DNA of 40,060 bases. It comes from Rheinheimera oceanensis. GTDB lineage: Bacteria; Pseudomonadota; Gammaproteobacteria; Enterobacterales; Alteromonadaceae. Below are positions 16,628 through 24,990 of the stretch, piece after piece (position 1 is the stretch's first letter; each line of letters starts with the position of its first letter). Both the position numbers and the translations under genes were made by a program. The stretch spans positions 1 through 40,060 of the forward strand of contig NZ_JAGPNM010000017.1 in the NCBI RefSeq assembly GCF_018831085.1. The letters run 5' to 3'. Under the pieces are notes generated by a model. It was not told the DNA's origin, ran no database searches, and saw nothing but the letters and a program-made list of their open reading frames with translations.

Positions 16628-17521
16628 ATGCTACATTTTTTACCCCGCCCGCTAACGGGCACACTTTCAATGTTGCTTTATATTGTCAATACGTTGTTTT
16701 GGTGCGTACCCGTTATGCTGCTGGCCATATTAAAATTGCCGCCGGTTACCCGCTGGCAAAGCTGGATGACTTACCTGCTGGATGCCTGTGCCGTGGCCTG
16801 GATCAGCGTCAACAATTTCACTACCCGGCTGTTTACCCGTATCCGCTGGCAAGTATCAGGCCTTGAAACGCTATCGCTTAAAGACTGGTATCTGGTGCTG
16901 GCCAATCATCAATCCTGGGCAGATATTCTGGTATTGCAAAAAGTATTTAACCGCAATATTCCGTTTATTAAGTTTTTTCTGAAAAAAGAACTGCTGTACG
17001 TACCATTTTTAGGCATGTGCTGGTGGGCACTGGATTTTCCCTTTATGAAGCGTTACAGCAAAAGCTTTTTGCAAAAGAATCCGCATTTGCAGGGCAAAGA
17101 CATAGAAACCACACGCAAGGCGTGCCATAAGTTCCGCTTTAAACCTGCCGCAATTATGAATTTTGTCGAAGGTACCCGCTTCACCCCGGAAAAACACCGC
17201 CGGCAGCAATCACCGTACCAAAATCTGCTAAAGCCCAAAGCCGGTGGCGTGGCTTTTGTGCTGGGGGCCATGGGCGACCAACTGCATAAAATTCTCGATA
17301 TCACTATCCATTATCCTAAAGGAATTCCGAGCTTCTGGGACTATATCTCCGGCAAAGTACGGGATATTACCGTGCAAATCCGGGTACTGCCTGTAACGCC
17401 CGAGCTGCTGGGCGACTATAACGACAGCCATTACCGCGAGCGCTTTCAGCAGTGGATCAACCAGTTGTGGCAACATAAAGATCAGCAGCTAACTGCGCTG
17501 AAACAGGGAGAGCAGTCATAA
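16628..17521 (+). CDS. YihG-type lysophospholipid acyltransferase, copy 1
   Basis: This 297-residue inner-membrane protein belongs to the PlsC superfamily, which adds an acyl chain to lysophosphatidic acid or related lipids. The catalytic HX4D box is NHQSWAD (93-99), the substrate-binding motif is FVEGTR (179-184), and WALDFPFMKRYS lies between them. One or two membrane segments occupy about 12-40. Its blocks (GKDIETTR, FVEGTRFT, WQHKD) match E. coli YihG better than PlsC. The stop codon overlaps the start of the paralogue by one base (TAATG), so the two are co-transcribed and probably translationally coupled. The preferred acyl chain cannot be read from sequence. Confidence 0.88.
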   Translation: MLHFLPRPLTGTLSMLLYIVNTLFWCVPVMLLAILKLPPVTRWQSWMTYLLDACAVAWISVNNFTTRLFTRIRWQVSGLETLSLKDWYLVLANHQSWADILVLQKVFNRNIPFIKFFLKKELLYVPFLGMCWWALDFPFMKRYSKSFLQKNPHLQGKDIETTRKACHKFRFKPAAIMNFVEGTRFTPEKHRRQQSPYQNLLKPKAGGVAFVLGAMGDQLHKILDITIHYPKGIPSFWDYISGKVRDITVQIRVLPVTPELLGDYNDSHYRERFQQWINQLWQHKDQQLTALKQGEQS

Positions 17522-18450
17522 TGCTAAGTTTTTTACCCGGCTGGTTGTTGTTACCTGTTAGCTTCAGCTTATTTGTGTTAAATCTGGCGTTCTGGGGTAT
17601 TGTGGTTACGCCGCTTGGCATCATCAAAATGCTGCTGCCGTTTAAAGCTGTGCACCGTGTTACCGCACTGGCGGGTAAAGGCTGCTATCGCGGCTGGACA
17701 ACAGTTAATACTGCCTTAATTAACCTGTTTAATAACGTCGACTGGCAAATTAGCGGTGCCCAAACGTTGGATAAAACCAGTTGGTATCTGCTTATTTCAA
17801 ACCATAAAAGCTGGCTCGATATTCCGGTTGTCAGCACAGTGGCCCATAGCCGTATACCCGAGCCGAAGTTTTTCTTAAAAGACGAACTGAAATGGCTGCC
17901 ATTTTTAGGCACCGGCTGCTGGGCACTGGATATGCCCTTTATGAAGCGCTACAGCACGGCACAGCTGGCAAAACGGCCGGAGTTAAAAGGCAAAGATATC
18001 GCTACTACCCGTGCCTCTTGCCAGAAATTTAAAACCGTGCCTACTACCATTATTAATTTTGTGGAAGGCACCCGTTTTACCGAAAGAAAAAAAGCGGCGA
18101 AGCGCAGCCCATTTCAGTACCTGCTGCCACCTAAAGCTGGCGGTATTGCTTTTACTCTGGCCAGCATGGGCGAGCAGTTTAACGCCATACTGGATTTTAC
18201 CCTGCTCTATCCCGATAACCCGCAGCACGTCGCTATGGATATGTTGATGGGTAAATTAAAACGGGTGGTAGTACAGGTAGAAGTTTTGCCGGTAGACCAG
18301 CAGGTTATTGGCGACTATTTTAACGACGAGCAGTTTCGCGAACGCTTTCAGTTATGGCTTAACCAGCGCTGGCAGCATAAAGATCAGCTGATACAACAGT
18401 ATAATCAGGATCAGGTATTAGCCCCTGCGCCCGACCACTTGCCCTGCTAG
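17521..18450 (+). CDS. YihG-type lysophospholipid acyltransferase, copy 2
   Basis: The second paralogue has 309 residues and shares the whole domain plan with its upstream neighbour. It has NHKSWLD (94-100) with His95 and Asp100, PFLGTGCWALDMPFMKRYS, FVEGTR (180-185) and a hydrophobic N-terminus (about 8-40). It is somewhat closer to E. coli YihG in WALDMPFMKRYS. Translation starts at the ATG overlapping the previous stop. The extreme C-terminus (QDQVLAPAPDHLPC) is extended. It ends 7 bp from a convergent methyltransferase gene with no hairpin between. The pair may have diverged in acyl-donor or acceptor preference. Confidence 0.88.
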   Translation: MLSFLPGWLLLPVSFSLFVLNLAFWGIVVTPLGIIKMLLPFKAVHRVTALAGKGCYRGWTTVNTALINLFNNVDWQISGAQTLDKTSWYLLISNHKSWLDIPVVSTVAHSRIPEPKFFLKDELKWLPFLGTGCWALDMPFMKRYSTAQLAKRPELKGKDIATTRASCQKFKTVPTTIINFVEGTRFTERKKAAKRSPFQYLLPPKAGGIAFTLASMGEQFNAILDFTLLYPDNPQHVAMDMLMGKLKRVVVQVEVLPVDQQVIGDYFNDEQFRERFQLWLNQRWQHKDQLIQQYNQDQVLAPAPDHLPC

Positions 18451-18457
18451 GCGTAGC

Positions 18458-19639
18458 TTAACGGGTTGCTGTCAGCAGCAGGTTGCGTGGTGTTATCTGA
18501 TAATCACAAAATTCACTGATGCGGGTCTTATAACCATGTTGCTGTAAATATAACGCCTTATCCAGCGCCAGCCATAACTCCAGCGGCCGGCGAAACAGGT
18601 GCCTTACCAGTTCAATACGCTGAACTGTTGCTGCACGTTGCTGCGCCCGTGCCAGATAAACTGCTTCATCTATCACGGCCGGTAGCTGCAACTGATGCTG
18701 CGCCGCTGCCCAGCAGGCAAAAGCTGTAAAACTACCACTAAACCAATGCTTACCAACCGACGCCAGTGGCCGGTAATGGCGCTGTCCGGTAAGATCAGCC
18801 CGCAATTCATCATAAGCCAGCCGCCATAATACTTCGGTTGCTCTGAGTTTTTCTACCCGCTCACCCGCCGTAACCTGGCCTTGCACCACCAGTTTTAAAT
18901 CGTCTTTGCTTAACTGCAAATTGTGCTGTAAAGCAAGCTCTGACATAGGCTGATATTGCGCTTGCGCAATCAAATGATAGCAACAAGGCACCAGCTGTAA
19001 CTGCTGACAACCAGCCTGTACTGCCTGTTGCAGCATGGTAATGTGTAACTGGCCACAGGCATGCAGCGCCACTATATGCTGTTTTGGCTGCAAAACAGTA
19101 TCAAGCGGGGCGCTTAATACATCGGCACAAACAAACTGTTGTGGTAGCTGATATTTTTCGGCCAGCGCCGCACCGGCGTTACATAACGCTGCCTGCCATT
19201 CAACACTGGTTACCGGCACAGTAAAGCGGTGAGCCAGTACCCTGCCTAAATGCCCTTTACCTGCGCACCATTCCAGTACCGGTAAATTACTATGTGGCCA
19301 CTGTTGACATAACGCCGTGATTTGCTGCAGTTTACGCCCGCCAATACCGTTTTCCAGCCAGAACGGCAAAGCGGGCAAGGGTTCAGGATCAGCAGCAACA
19401 ACCACTTCCGGCAAAGCAAATAATGCCGGGAACAATGAGGCAAAATACTGCTGCTGCAACGTACTGCTTTGGTCTATCTGCTTTAACAGGTCGTCATCCA
19501 TATCTGCTAACAGCTGCTGCAATTCAGCATCCGGCCAGGGTATAGTGTCACAGGCAAATGGCAATAATTGCCAGTACCGCCGGTACTGCTGTAATACCAT
19601 GCTTAGTTGCTGAAATTGCTGCGTTAATATGTTACTCAT
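18458..19639 (-). CDS. Class I SAM-dependent methyltransferase, substrate unknown
   Basis: The 393-residue protein has a Gln-rich helical N-terminal region (1-100). A Rossmann methyltransferase core follows, with motif I VLEWCAGKGHLGRVLA (121-136) and the acidic motif II residue Glu147 (SVEWQ). HACG lies at 193-196 and PCCYH at 218-222. The WCAGKGHLGR and PCCYH signatures recall the METTL25/Methyltransf_32 group, whose eukaryotic members act on proteins or RNA; this match is from memory. The start is placed at ATG 19639 because the upstream extension overlaps the promoter of the divergent kinase gene. It is transcribed alone. Confidence 0.78.
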   Translation of the reverse strand: MSNILTQQFQQLSMVLQQYRRYWQLLPFACDTIPWPDAELQQLLADMDDDLLKQIDQSSTLQQQYFASLFPALFALPEVVVAADPEPLPALPFWLENGIGGRKLQQITALCQQWPHSNLPVLEWCAGKGHLGRVLAHRFTVPVTSVEWQAALCNAGAALAEKYQLPQQFVCADVLSAPLDTVLQPKQHIVALHACGQLHITMLQQAVQAGCQQLQLVPCCYHLIAQAQYQPMSELALQHNLQLSKDDLKLVVQGQVTAGERVEKLRATEVLWRLAYDELRADLTGQRHYRPLASVGKHWFSGSFTAFACWAAAQHQLQLPAVIDEAVYLARAQQRAATVQRIELVRHLFRRPLELWLALDKALYLQQHGYKTRISEFCDYQITPRNLLLTATR

Positions 19640-19657
19640 AAATATCTGTCTGCCGTT

Positions 19658-19686
19658 TTGCCAGCCTTGCGCTTGTGCTTTATAGT
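19658..19686 (+). promoter_or_regulatory. Predicted sigma-70 promoter of the two-component operon
   Basis: TTGCCA (19658-19663), 17 bp, then TATAGT (19681-19686). Transcription would start near 19692, just upstream of the AAGG ribosome site and ATG of the kinase. Confidence 0.65.
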
Positions 19687-19714
19687 AAAGCAGTCCGCTT
19701 CTATTAAGGCCGCT

Positions 19715-21067
19715 ATGATAAATCAACGCGTTAGCAGAACCATTAATTTTATCAGTTGGCTTGGTAGCATTTTGTTGTTGCTGTTATTCAGCTATCTGGC
19801 ATGGCGCGGTTACCGGCAAACTCCGACAGCTGACGTATTGCAACGCTGGACTCTGGCCTTTTTGGCCAGTGAATTACTCTTGCTGACTTTGCTGTCAGAA
19901 GTTAAACGGCTAATCAGGGGCTTATTGCAGGAAGTAAAACAATCTGAAAATTTGAAACGCCATGCCCAAATTGAAGCTGCCGAACGGTTAAACAAAATTG
20001 CCAGCCAGCTACCAGGCATGGTATTTCAGTTTCAGTTAACACCAGATGGCAGTAGCTGCCTGCCTTATTGCAGTGACGGTATCCGGGATATTTATCAGTT
20101 AACACCCGAACAGGTAAAGTTTGACGCCAGCCCGGTACTGTCGATGATCCACCCTGATGATGCCCAGCTGGTTTATGACAGCATTACTGCCTCAGCGCAG
20201 CAGCTTAGCCTGTGGAAACTGGATTACCGGATACAACGCCCTGATGGTGACGTAATATGGGTTACCAGCCGCTCAGTACCTGAACGCCAGGCAGATGGTA
20301 GTGTACTGTGGTACGGTTTTATTAGCGACATTAGCGAAAGAAAGAAAATTGAGCGCCTCAAAGATGAGTTTGTTTCTACCGTAAGCCATGAACTGCGTAC
20401 ACCACTCACCGCAATTAGTGGCGCTATCGGCTTATTGCATGGCGAAGTATTTGGCCCACTACCTCAGCAAGCCGCACAAATGACCCAGTTGGCGCAGGCA
20501 AACGTGAAAAAACTACAGCTGCTGATTAATGACCTGCTGGATATGGATAAACTGCTCGCCGGCAAAATGCTGTTTGATATTCAGCCGCAACCATTACTAC
20601 CTATCATTGAGGCTTCATTACACGATAACCAAAGCTATGCCCAGCAGTATCAGGTGCGCTATCAGCTACAGGCGATATCAGCAGACATGTGGGTGAATGT
20701 TGATAGCATGCGCCTGCAGCAGGTTATGGCCAACCTGCTATCAAATGCGGCTAAGTTTTCACCACCTCAGGCGGTGGTTAATATTATCGTACAGCAACAA
20801 GGCGACAAGGCATTGATCCAGGTAATTGACAATGGCTGTGGCATCAGCGAACAATTTAAACCCTATATATTCAGCAAATTTTCTCAGGCTGACAGCTCTG
20901 ACATTAAAAGCAAAGGGGGTACAGGGCTCGGGCTGGCTATCAGCAAACAACTGATGAGCCGCATGCAGGGCGAAATCAGCTTTCAATCAGAGCAAGGTAA
21001 AGGCAGTGAATTTTATTTGTTACTGCCACTGGCTGGCACGGCAGAACTTCCGGAGACAGATGAATGA
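19715..21067 (+). CDS. PAS-domain membrane sensor histidine kinase
   Basis: The 450-residue kinase has two membrane helices (about 11-30 and 45-60) joined by a loop of only about 14 residues, so sensing is probably cytoplasmic or within the membrane. A PAS domain spans about 88-210 (WVTSRSVPE, GFISDISERK). The dimerisation/phosphoacceptor domain follows with His225 in STVSHELRTPL. The ATPase domain has N-box Asn344, G1 DNGCGI (372-377) and G2 GGTGLGL (401-407). All catalytic motifs are intact. ATG 19715 follows AAGG; the longer frame from 19658 would begin inside the promoter. It overlaps the receiver gene by 4 bp, so the two form one unit. The stimulus is unknown. Confidence 0.92.
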   Translation: MINQRVSRTINFISWLGSILLLLLFSYLAWRGYRQTPTADVLQRWTLAFLASELLLLTLLSEVKRLIRGLLQEVKQSENLKRHAQIEAAERLNKIASQLPGMVFQFQLTPDGSSCLPYCSDGIRDIYQLTPEQVKFDASPVLSMIHPDDAQLVYDSITASAQQLSLWKLDYRIQRPDGDVIWVTSRSVPERQADGSVLWYGFISDISERKKIERLKDEFVSTVSHELRTPLTAISGAIGLLHGEVFGPLPQQAAQMTQLAQANVKKLQLLINDLLDMDKLLAGKMLFDIQPQPLLPIIEASLHDNQSYAQQYQVRYQLQAISADMWVNVDSMRLQQVMANLLSNAAKFSPPQAVVNIIVQQQGDKALIQVIDNGCGISEQFKPYIFSKFSQADSSDIKSKGGTGLGLAISKQLMSRMQGEISFQSEQGKGSEFYLLLPLAGTAELPETDE

Positions 21068-21450
21068 CAGAATTACAGCGTATTATGCACGTAGAAGATG
21101 ACCCGTCTATTCAGCAGGTAGCCAAAATTGCACTGGAGGCAGTAGGTGGCTTTAGCGTGCATACCTGTGGCAGCGGCATGCAGGCATTAACCGATTACCC
21201 TACAGTAGCACCACAACTGATTTTGCTGGATGTAATGATGCCCGGCATGGATGGCCCCACCACCTTGCAACAACTGCAAAGCCGGTACGATTTAAGCAAA
21301 GTACCGGTGATATTTATGACTGCCAAGGTGCAAAGCAATGAAATTGCGTCTTACAAAGCACTGGGCGCCGCTGATGTAGTAGCAAAGCCGTTTGACCCTA
21401 TGGCTCTGTCAGGCCAAATCAGGCAGATCTGGCTCGACTTTCATCTGTAG
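21064..21450 (+). CDS. Single-domain response regulator (CheY-like receiver)
   Basis: The 128-residue receiver has the acidic pocket Glu11/Asp12/Asp13, phosphoacceptor Asp56 (LLDVMMPGMDG), the conserved Thr86 (FMTAK) and Lys108 (AKPF). It has no DNA-binding or enzymatic output domain. It is translationally coupled (ATGA) to the PAS histidine kinase, its likely partner. Output must go through protein-protein contact or phosphotransfer to a protein outside this operon. It is convergent with cnoX, 17 bp away. Confidence 0.92.
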   Translation: MTELQRIMHVEDDPSIQQVAKIALEAVGGFSVHTCGSGMQALTDYPTVAPQLILLDVMMPGMDGPTTLQQLQSRYDLSKVPVIFMTAKVQSNEIASYKALGAADVVAKPFDPMALSGQIRQIWLDFHL

Positions 21451-21467
21451 CAAAGCCTTTTCCGGTA

Positions 21468-22325
21468 TCAGTAAAGCAGGCTGTATAATTTACGCCGGTA
21501 CTGCGTTGCCACACTGTCGCCCATGGGCAACGCAGCCAGAATATCCAGATACAACTTTTTGCTGCTGCCGTAGTTTAAATCCTGTTGCAGAATACTTAGT
21601 AACAGCGCCAATGCCTCTTCACTACGCTGCACGGCCTGATACTGCACGGCCAGCTTTTCTTTCAGTTCGTTTTTATTTGGTGCAGCGTCAGGCTGTGCTG
21701 CCAGTGCGGTTTCCAGCGCTTTAATTTCAGGGGTATCGGCTGCTTCTTTAGCCAGTTCCAACTTGGCAACCACCGATTTATACAGGGCATCCTGCTCGGC
21801 CAGTTTAACCTCGCTTAACAGTGTTTCTGCCTGCGGCAACTGGCCCAGGCTAACAGCGGCATCAGCCAACCACAGTTTAATTTCTGTGCGCTCAGGAGCC
21901 AGGGATAACGCTTCTTTTAACAGCGGGTAGGCAGCAGCGTAGTCTTGTGTAGCCAGAAGTTTTTCGGCCTGCGCCAGCAAATCATCTTCCGGCTTTGGTA
22001 AGTAAGCGGCCAGTTTATCACGGATGGCCTGCTCGGTTTCAACCCCGGCAAAGCCATCAACCGGCCGGCCTTGTTTAATCATCATCACGGTTGGCAGCGA
22101 TTGCACGCCAAACTGCATAGCCAGATCTTGCTCTTTGTCGCAATCTACCCTGGCCAGCAGCAACTGCTGCGGATATTGCTGCACTATGCGCTCCAGCACC
22201 GGAGTTAGCTGTTTGCAACCCTCGCTGCGGGCCGACCAGAATTGGAACAGCACCAACTTCTGCATAGAGGCATCCAGTACCTCACGGGCGTTATTAAGAG
22301 AAACATCAACGATAGGCTGGTGCAT
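21468..22325 (-). CDS. cnoX: Chaperedoxin CnoX (YbbN), thioredoxin-TPR protein
   Basis: CnoX is a cytosolic holdase that protects proteins during oxidative stress and hands clients to GroEL and DnaK. The 285-residue protein (E. coli 284) has an N-terminal thioredoxin fold (1-110). The active site is SEGC (Ser34-Cys37) rather than CxxC, as in E. coli CnoX (SQHC), so it is probably not a disulfide reductase. The cis-proline loop is SLPTVMMI. The C-terminal half is TPR-like helices (about 115-285). The ATG at 22325 has AAGGA about 10 bases upstream. Confidence 0.92.
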   Translation of the reverse strand: MHQPIVDVSLNNAREVLDASMQKLVLFQFWSARSEGCKQLTPVLERIVQQYPQQLLLARVDCDKEQDLAMQFGVQSLPTVMMIKQGRPVDGFAGVETEQAIRDKLAAYLPKPEDDLLAQAEKLLATQDYAAAYPLLKEALSLAPERTEIKLWLADAAVSLGQLPQAETLLSEVKLAEQDALYKSVVAKLELAKEAADTPEIKALETALAAQPDAAPNKNELKEKLAVQYQAVQRSEEALALLLSILQQDLNYGSSKKLYLDILAALPMGDSVATQYRRKLYSLLY

Positions 22326-22672
22326 AACACGAAAATCCTTGCTGGCAGATCAAATTCAACTGAGTCTTACTATGTGGGCACAGCCGTGGCTTTGCAAGCC
22401 TTGTAAGTGCTGACAGTAGCCGCTGAAACAACGGAAAAAGTATCGACATCCGGCCGTCTATCACGTAAATTAATACAGCGCACAAAAATGACTGCTCAGC
22501 AGCAAATAACCATAGCGCCATAGTTTGAGTTTAACAGCTTATCCTGTTTAACCAGTCCACGTAGCACACAGCATTAAAGCGGCCTTTGGCTGCTTTAGAA
22601 AAATTCACCCGCGCCTTTGCCTGCAAAGCCGTGGCGTGTTGTATTTGCCACAGCAAACTATGAGATAGCATA
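22326..22672. other. Gap between cnoX and ilvI with one hairpin
   Basis: This 347-bp stretch must hold the divergent cnoX and ilvI promoters. The main structure seen is AAAGCGGCC (22576-22584) pairing with GGCTGCTTT (22588-22596) across TTT, with one G-T pair and no following T-run. No branched-chain-rich leader peptide was found, so classical attenuation is not supported. Confidence 0.5.
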
Positions 22673-24442
22673 ATGACCAGCCAGACCCAGCCAGACGATA
22701 AGTCAGCCGACTCCACCAGAGCAACAGAAATGTTATCCGGTGCCGCCATGGTAATACGTGCCCTAGCCGATGAGGGTGTCGAATACCTGTACGGTTATCC
22801 GGGTGGCGCTGTATTACATATTTACGATGCGTTGTTTCAGCAAAATAAAGTTAAGCATGTCTTAGTACGGCATGAGCAAGCGGCTACCCATATGGCCGAT
22901 GCTTACGCCCGTGCCAGTGGCAAAGCCGGTGTCGTGCTGGTAACGTCAGGCCCCGGCGCCACTAATGCAGTAACAGGTATTGCTACTGCCTATATGGATT
23001 CTATTCCGATGGTAGTGCTAACCGGCCAGGTCATGAGCCACCTGATTGGCGGTGATGCGTTTCAGGAAACCGACATGCTGGGCATATCGCGGCCAATTTG
23101 TAAGCACAATATGTCGGTGCGCCGCCCGGAGGATATTCCCTATTTAATTAAAAAGGCCTTTCATATCGCACAAACCGGCCGGCCTGGCCCGGTAGTGCTG
23201 GATATCCCGAAAGATATGACGATGCCAAACCAGCAGTTTCCGTATCGTTATCCGGCAGAAATTAACCTGCGCTCATACCAACCCAAACAGCAGGGCCACA
23301 GCGGCCAGATTAAAAAAGCCGTTACAGCATTACTGGCGGCGAAAAAGCCGGTTTTATATGCCGGCGGCGGTGTCATTATGGGCGGGGCATCACAGGAGCT
23401 GACCGAACTGGCACAATTGCTGAACCTGCCGGTAACCAACACTCTGATGGGGTTAGGTGCCTACCCGGCCGATGACAAACAGTTTATTGGCATGCTTGGC
23501 ATGCACGGCAGCTATGAAGCCAACCAGACCATGCACCACGCCGACGTTATTCTGGCGGTGGGCGCCCGTTTTGACGATCGCGTAACCAATAACACCAAGA
23601 AGTTCTGTCCCGACGCTACCATTATTCATATTGATATCGACCCGGCCAGCATCAGTAAAACGGTAAATGCGCATATTCCGATTGTCGGCTTAGTGCAGCC
23701 GGTGCTAAGTAATATGCTGGCCCTGCTGAAACAGAAAAAGAAAAAGTTAGACAGCGCCGCACTGGAAGCCTGGTGGCAGCAAATAGCTCAGTGGCGCAGC
23801 GTACATGGCGGCCGCTACGACACCAGCGCACCGCTGTTAAAACCACAATATGTGATTGAGCAGGTTAGTAAAATCACTAAAGGCGAAGCCTACGTTTGCA
23901 GTGACGTAGGCCAGCACCAGATGTTTGCCGCACAGTATTACAAGTTTAATAAGCCCAACCGCTGGATTAACTCCGGCGGCCTTGGCACCATGGGTTTTGG
24001 CCTGCCTGCCGCGATGGGGGTAAAGCTGAATTACCCCGATGCCGATGTGGTCTGTGTTACCGGTGAGGGCTCTATTCAGATGAATATTCAGGAACTGTCT
24101 ACCTGTAAGCAATATGGCTTAGGCGTAAAAATTATTAACCTGAATAACGGCTATTTGGGCATGGTTAAACAGTGGCAGGATATGAACTATGAATCGCGCT
24201 ATGCCAGTTCATACATGGATTCACTACCCGACTTTGTCAAACTGGCAGAAGCTTATGGCCATGTTGGTATCCGGGTTACCACACCGGAAGAACTGCAACC
24301 GGCACTGGAGCGCGCCTTTGCCTTAAAAGATCAGCTGGTGTTTTTAGATATTCATATCGACCCGAAAGAACACGTTTACCCGATGCAGGTACCGGGTGGT
24401 GCTATGAACGATATGTTTTTAAGCAAAACAGAGAGGACTTAA
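22673..24442 (+). CDS. ilvI: Acetolactate synthase III large subunit IlvI
   Basis: IlvI is the catalytic ThDP/FAD subunit that condenses pyruvate with pyruvate or 2-ketobutyrate, the first common step to valine, isoleucine and leucine. It has 589 residues. The N-terminal domain has GYPGGAVLHIYDAL and the catalytic Glu in VRHEQAATHMADA. The FAD-binding middle and the ThDP-binding C-terminal domain follow, with TGEGSIQMNIQELSTCKQYG and LGMVKQWQDM. The ThDP motif reads GEG instead of GDG; from memory the Pseudomonas IlvI type does too, and the C-terminus GAMNDMFLSKTERT fits that type. About 18 residues precede the usual MLSGA start, and an alternative ATG lies at 22730. ilvH follows after one base. 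Confidence 0.95.
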   Translation: MTSQTQPDDKSADSTRATEMLSGAAMVIRALADEGVEYLYGYPGGAVLHIYDALFQQNKVKHVLVRHEQAATHMADAYARASGKAGVVLVTSGPGATNAVTGIATAYMDSIPMVVLTGQVMSHLIGGDAFQETDMLGISRPICKHNMSVRRPEDIPYLIKKAFHIAQTGRPGPVVLDIPKDMTMPNQQFPYRYPAEINLRSYQPKQQGHSGQIKKAVTALLAAKKPVLYAGGGVIMGGASQELTELAQLLNLPVTNTLMGLGAYPADDKQFIGMLGMHGSYEANQTMHHADVILAVGARFDDRVTNNTKKFCPDATIIHIDIDPASISKTVNAHIPIVGLVQPVLSNMLALLKQKKKKLDSAALEAWWQQIAQWRSVHGGRYDTSAPLLKPQYVIEQVSKITKGEAYVCSDVGQHQMFAAQYYKFNKPNRWINSGGLGTMGFGLPAAMGVKLNYPDADVVCVTGEGSIQMNIQELSTCKQYGLGVKIINLNNGYLGMVKQWQDMNYESRYASSYMDSLPDFVKLAEAYGHVGIRVTTPEELQPALERAFALKDQLVFLDIHIDPKEHVYPMQVPGGAMNDMFLSKTERT

Positions 24443-24443
24443 C

Positions 24444-24935
24444 ATGCGGCATATTATTTCTGTTCTGCTGGAAAACGAATCCGGCGCCTTGGCCCGTTTA
24501 GTGGGCCTGTTTGCCCAGCGTGGCTACAATATTGACTCGCTAAATGTGGCCGCGACAGAAGACCCTACCCTGTCACGCTTAACGCTGGTAACTCATGGCA
24601 ATGATCAGGTTATTGAACAAATCAGTAAGCAACTGCACAAGCTGATTGAAGTGGTAAAGGTGTCAGATATCAGCGAAGCGGCGCATATTGAGCGTGAGTT
24701 AATGCTGGTAAAAGTTAAAGCCGGTGGCAACCAGCGTGAAGAGGTCAAGCGCTGCGCCGATATTTTCCGTGGCCAGATTATCGACGTTACCCCCGCCACT
24801 TACACTATTCAACTGGTCGGTACCAGCGACAAACTGGATGCCTTTATTCAGGCGCTGGGCAGTACACCAATAATGGAAGTAGTGCGCAGCGGCGCTTCGG
24901 GCATTGCCCGTGGTGAAAAAACCCTGGCGCTATAG
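24444..24935 (+). CDS. ilvH: Acetolactate synthase III small (regulatory) subunit IlvH
   Basis: IlvH binds IlvI, activates it and gives feedback inhibition by valine. It has 163 residues (E. coli 163). The ACT domain (about 2-76) opens MRHIISVLLENESGALARL. The valine-site residues Asn11, Gly14 and Asn29 are kept, while the position of E. coli Ser17 is Ala here, a conservative change. The C-terminal domain contains FRGQIIDVTPATYTIQL. The start follows GAGAGGA, which lies inside the end of ilvI. The two subunits form a tight operon ended by a terminator. Confidence 0.96.
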   Translation: MRHIISVLLENESGALARLVGLFAQRGYNIDSLNVAATEDPTLSRLTLVTHGNDQVIEQISKQLHKLIEVVKVSDISEAAHIERELMLVKVKAGGNQREEVKRCADIFRGQIIDVTPATYTIQLVGTSDKLDAFIQALGSTPIMEVVRSGASGIARGEKTLAL

Positions 24936-24960
24936 TTTTTTACAGGCATTATACATGCAC

Positions 24961-24990
24961 CAACGGCAACGTCAGGTTGCCGTTGCTTTT
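24961..24990 (+). terminator. Terminator of ilvIH overlapping the antiporter 3' end
   Basis: CAACGGCAAC (24961-24970) pairs with GTTGCCGTTG (24976-24985) across GTCAG, followed by CTTTT. The right arm and T-run lie within the last codons and stop of the convergent antiporter gene. Confidence 0.8.

Noticed and set aside
16549..16866. 105-codon frame overlapping the start of the first acyltransferase
   Set aside because: It has no ribosome site, overlaps the speA terminator and a well-supported gene in another frame, and resembles nothing.
22488..22523. Possible 11-residue leader peptide MTAQQQITIAP before ilvI
   Set aside because: It has no ribosome site, only two Ile and no Val/Leu run, and no terminator/antiterminator pair follows.
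22673..24442. GEG in place of GDG in IlvI as an inactivating change
   Set aside because: Pseudomonas-type IlvI proteins, as recalled, also have TGEGSIQMN here and are functional, so it is a lineage feature.
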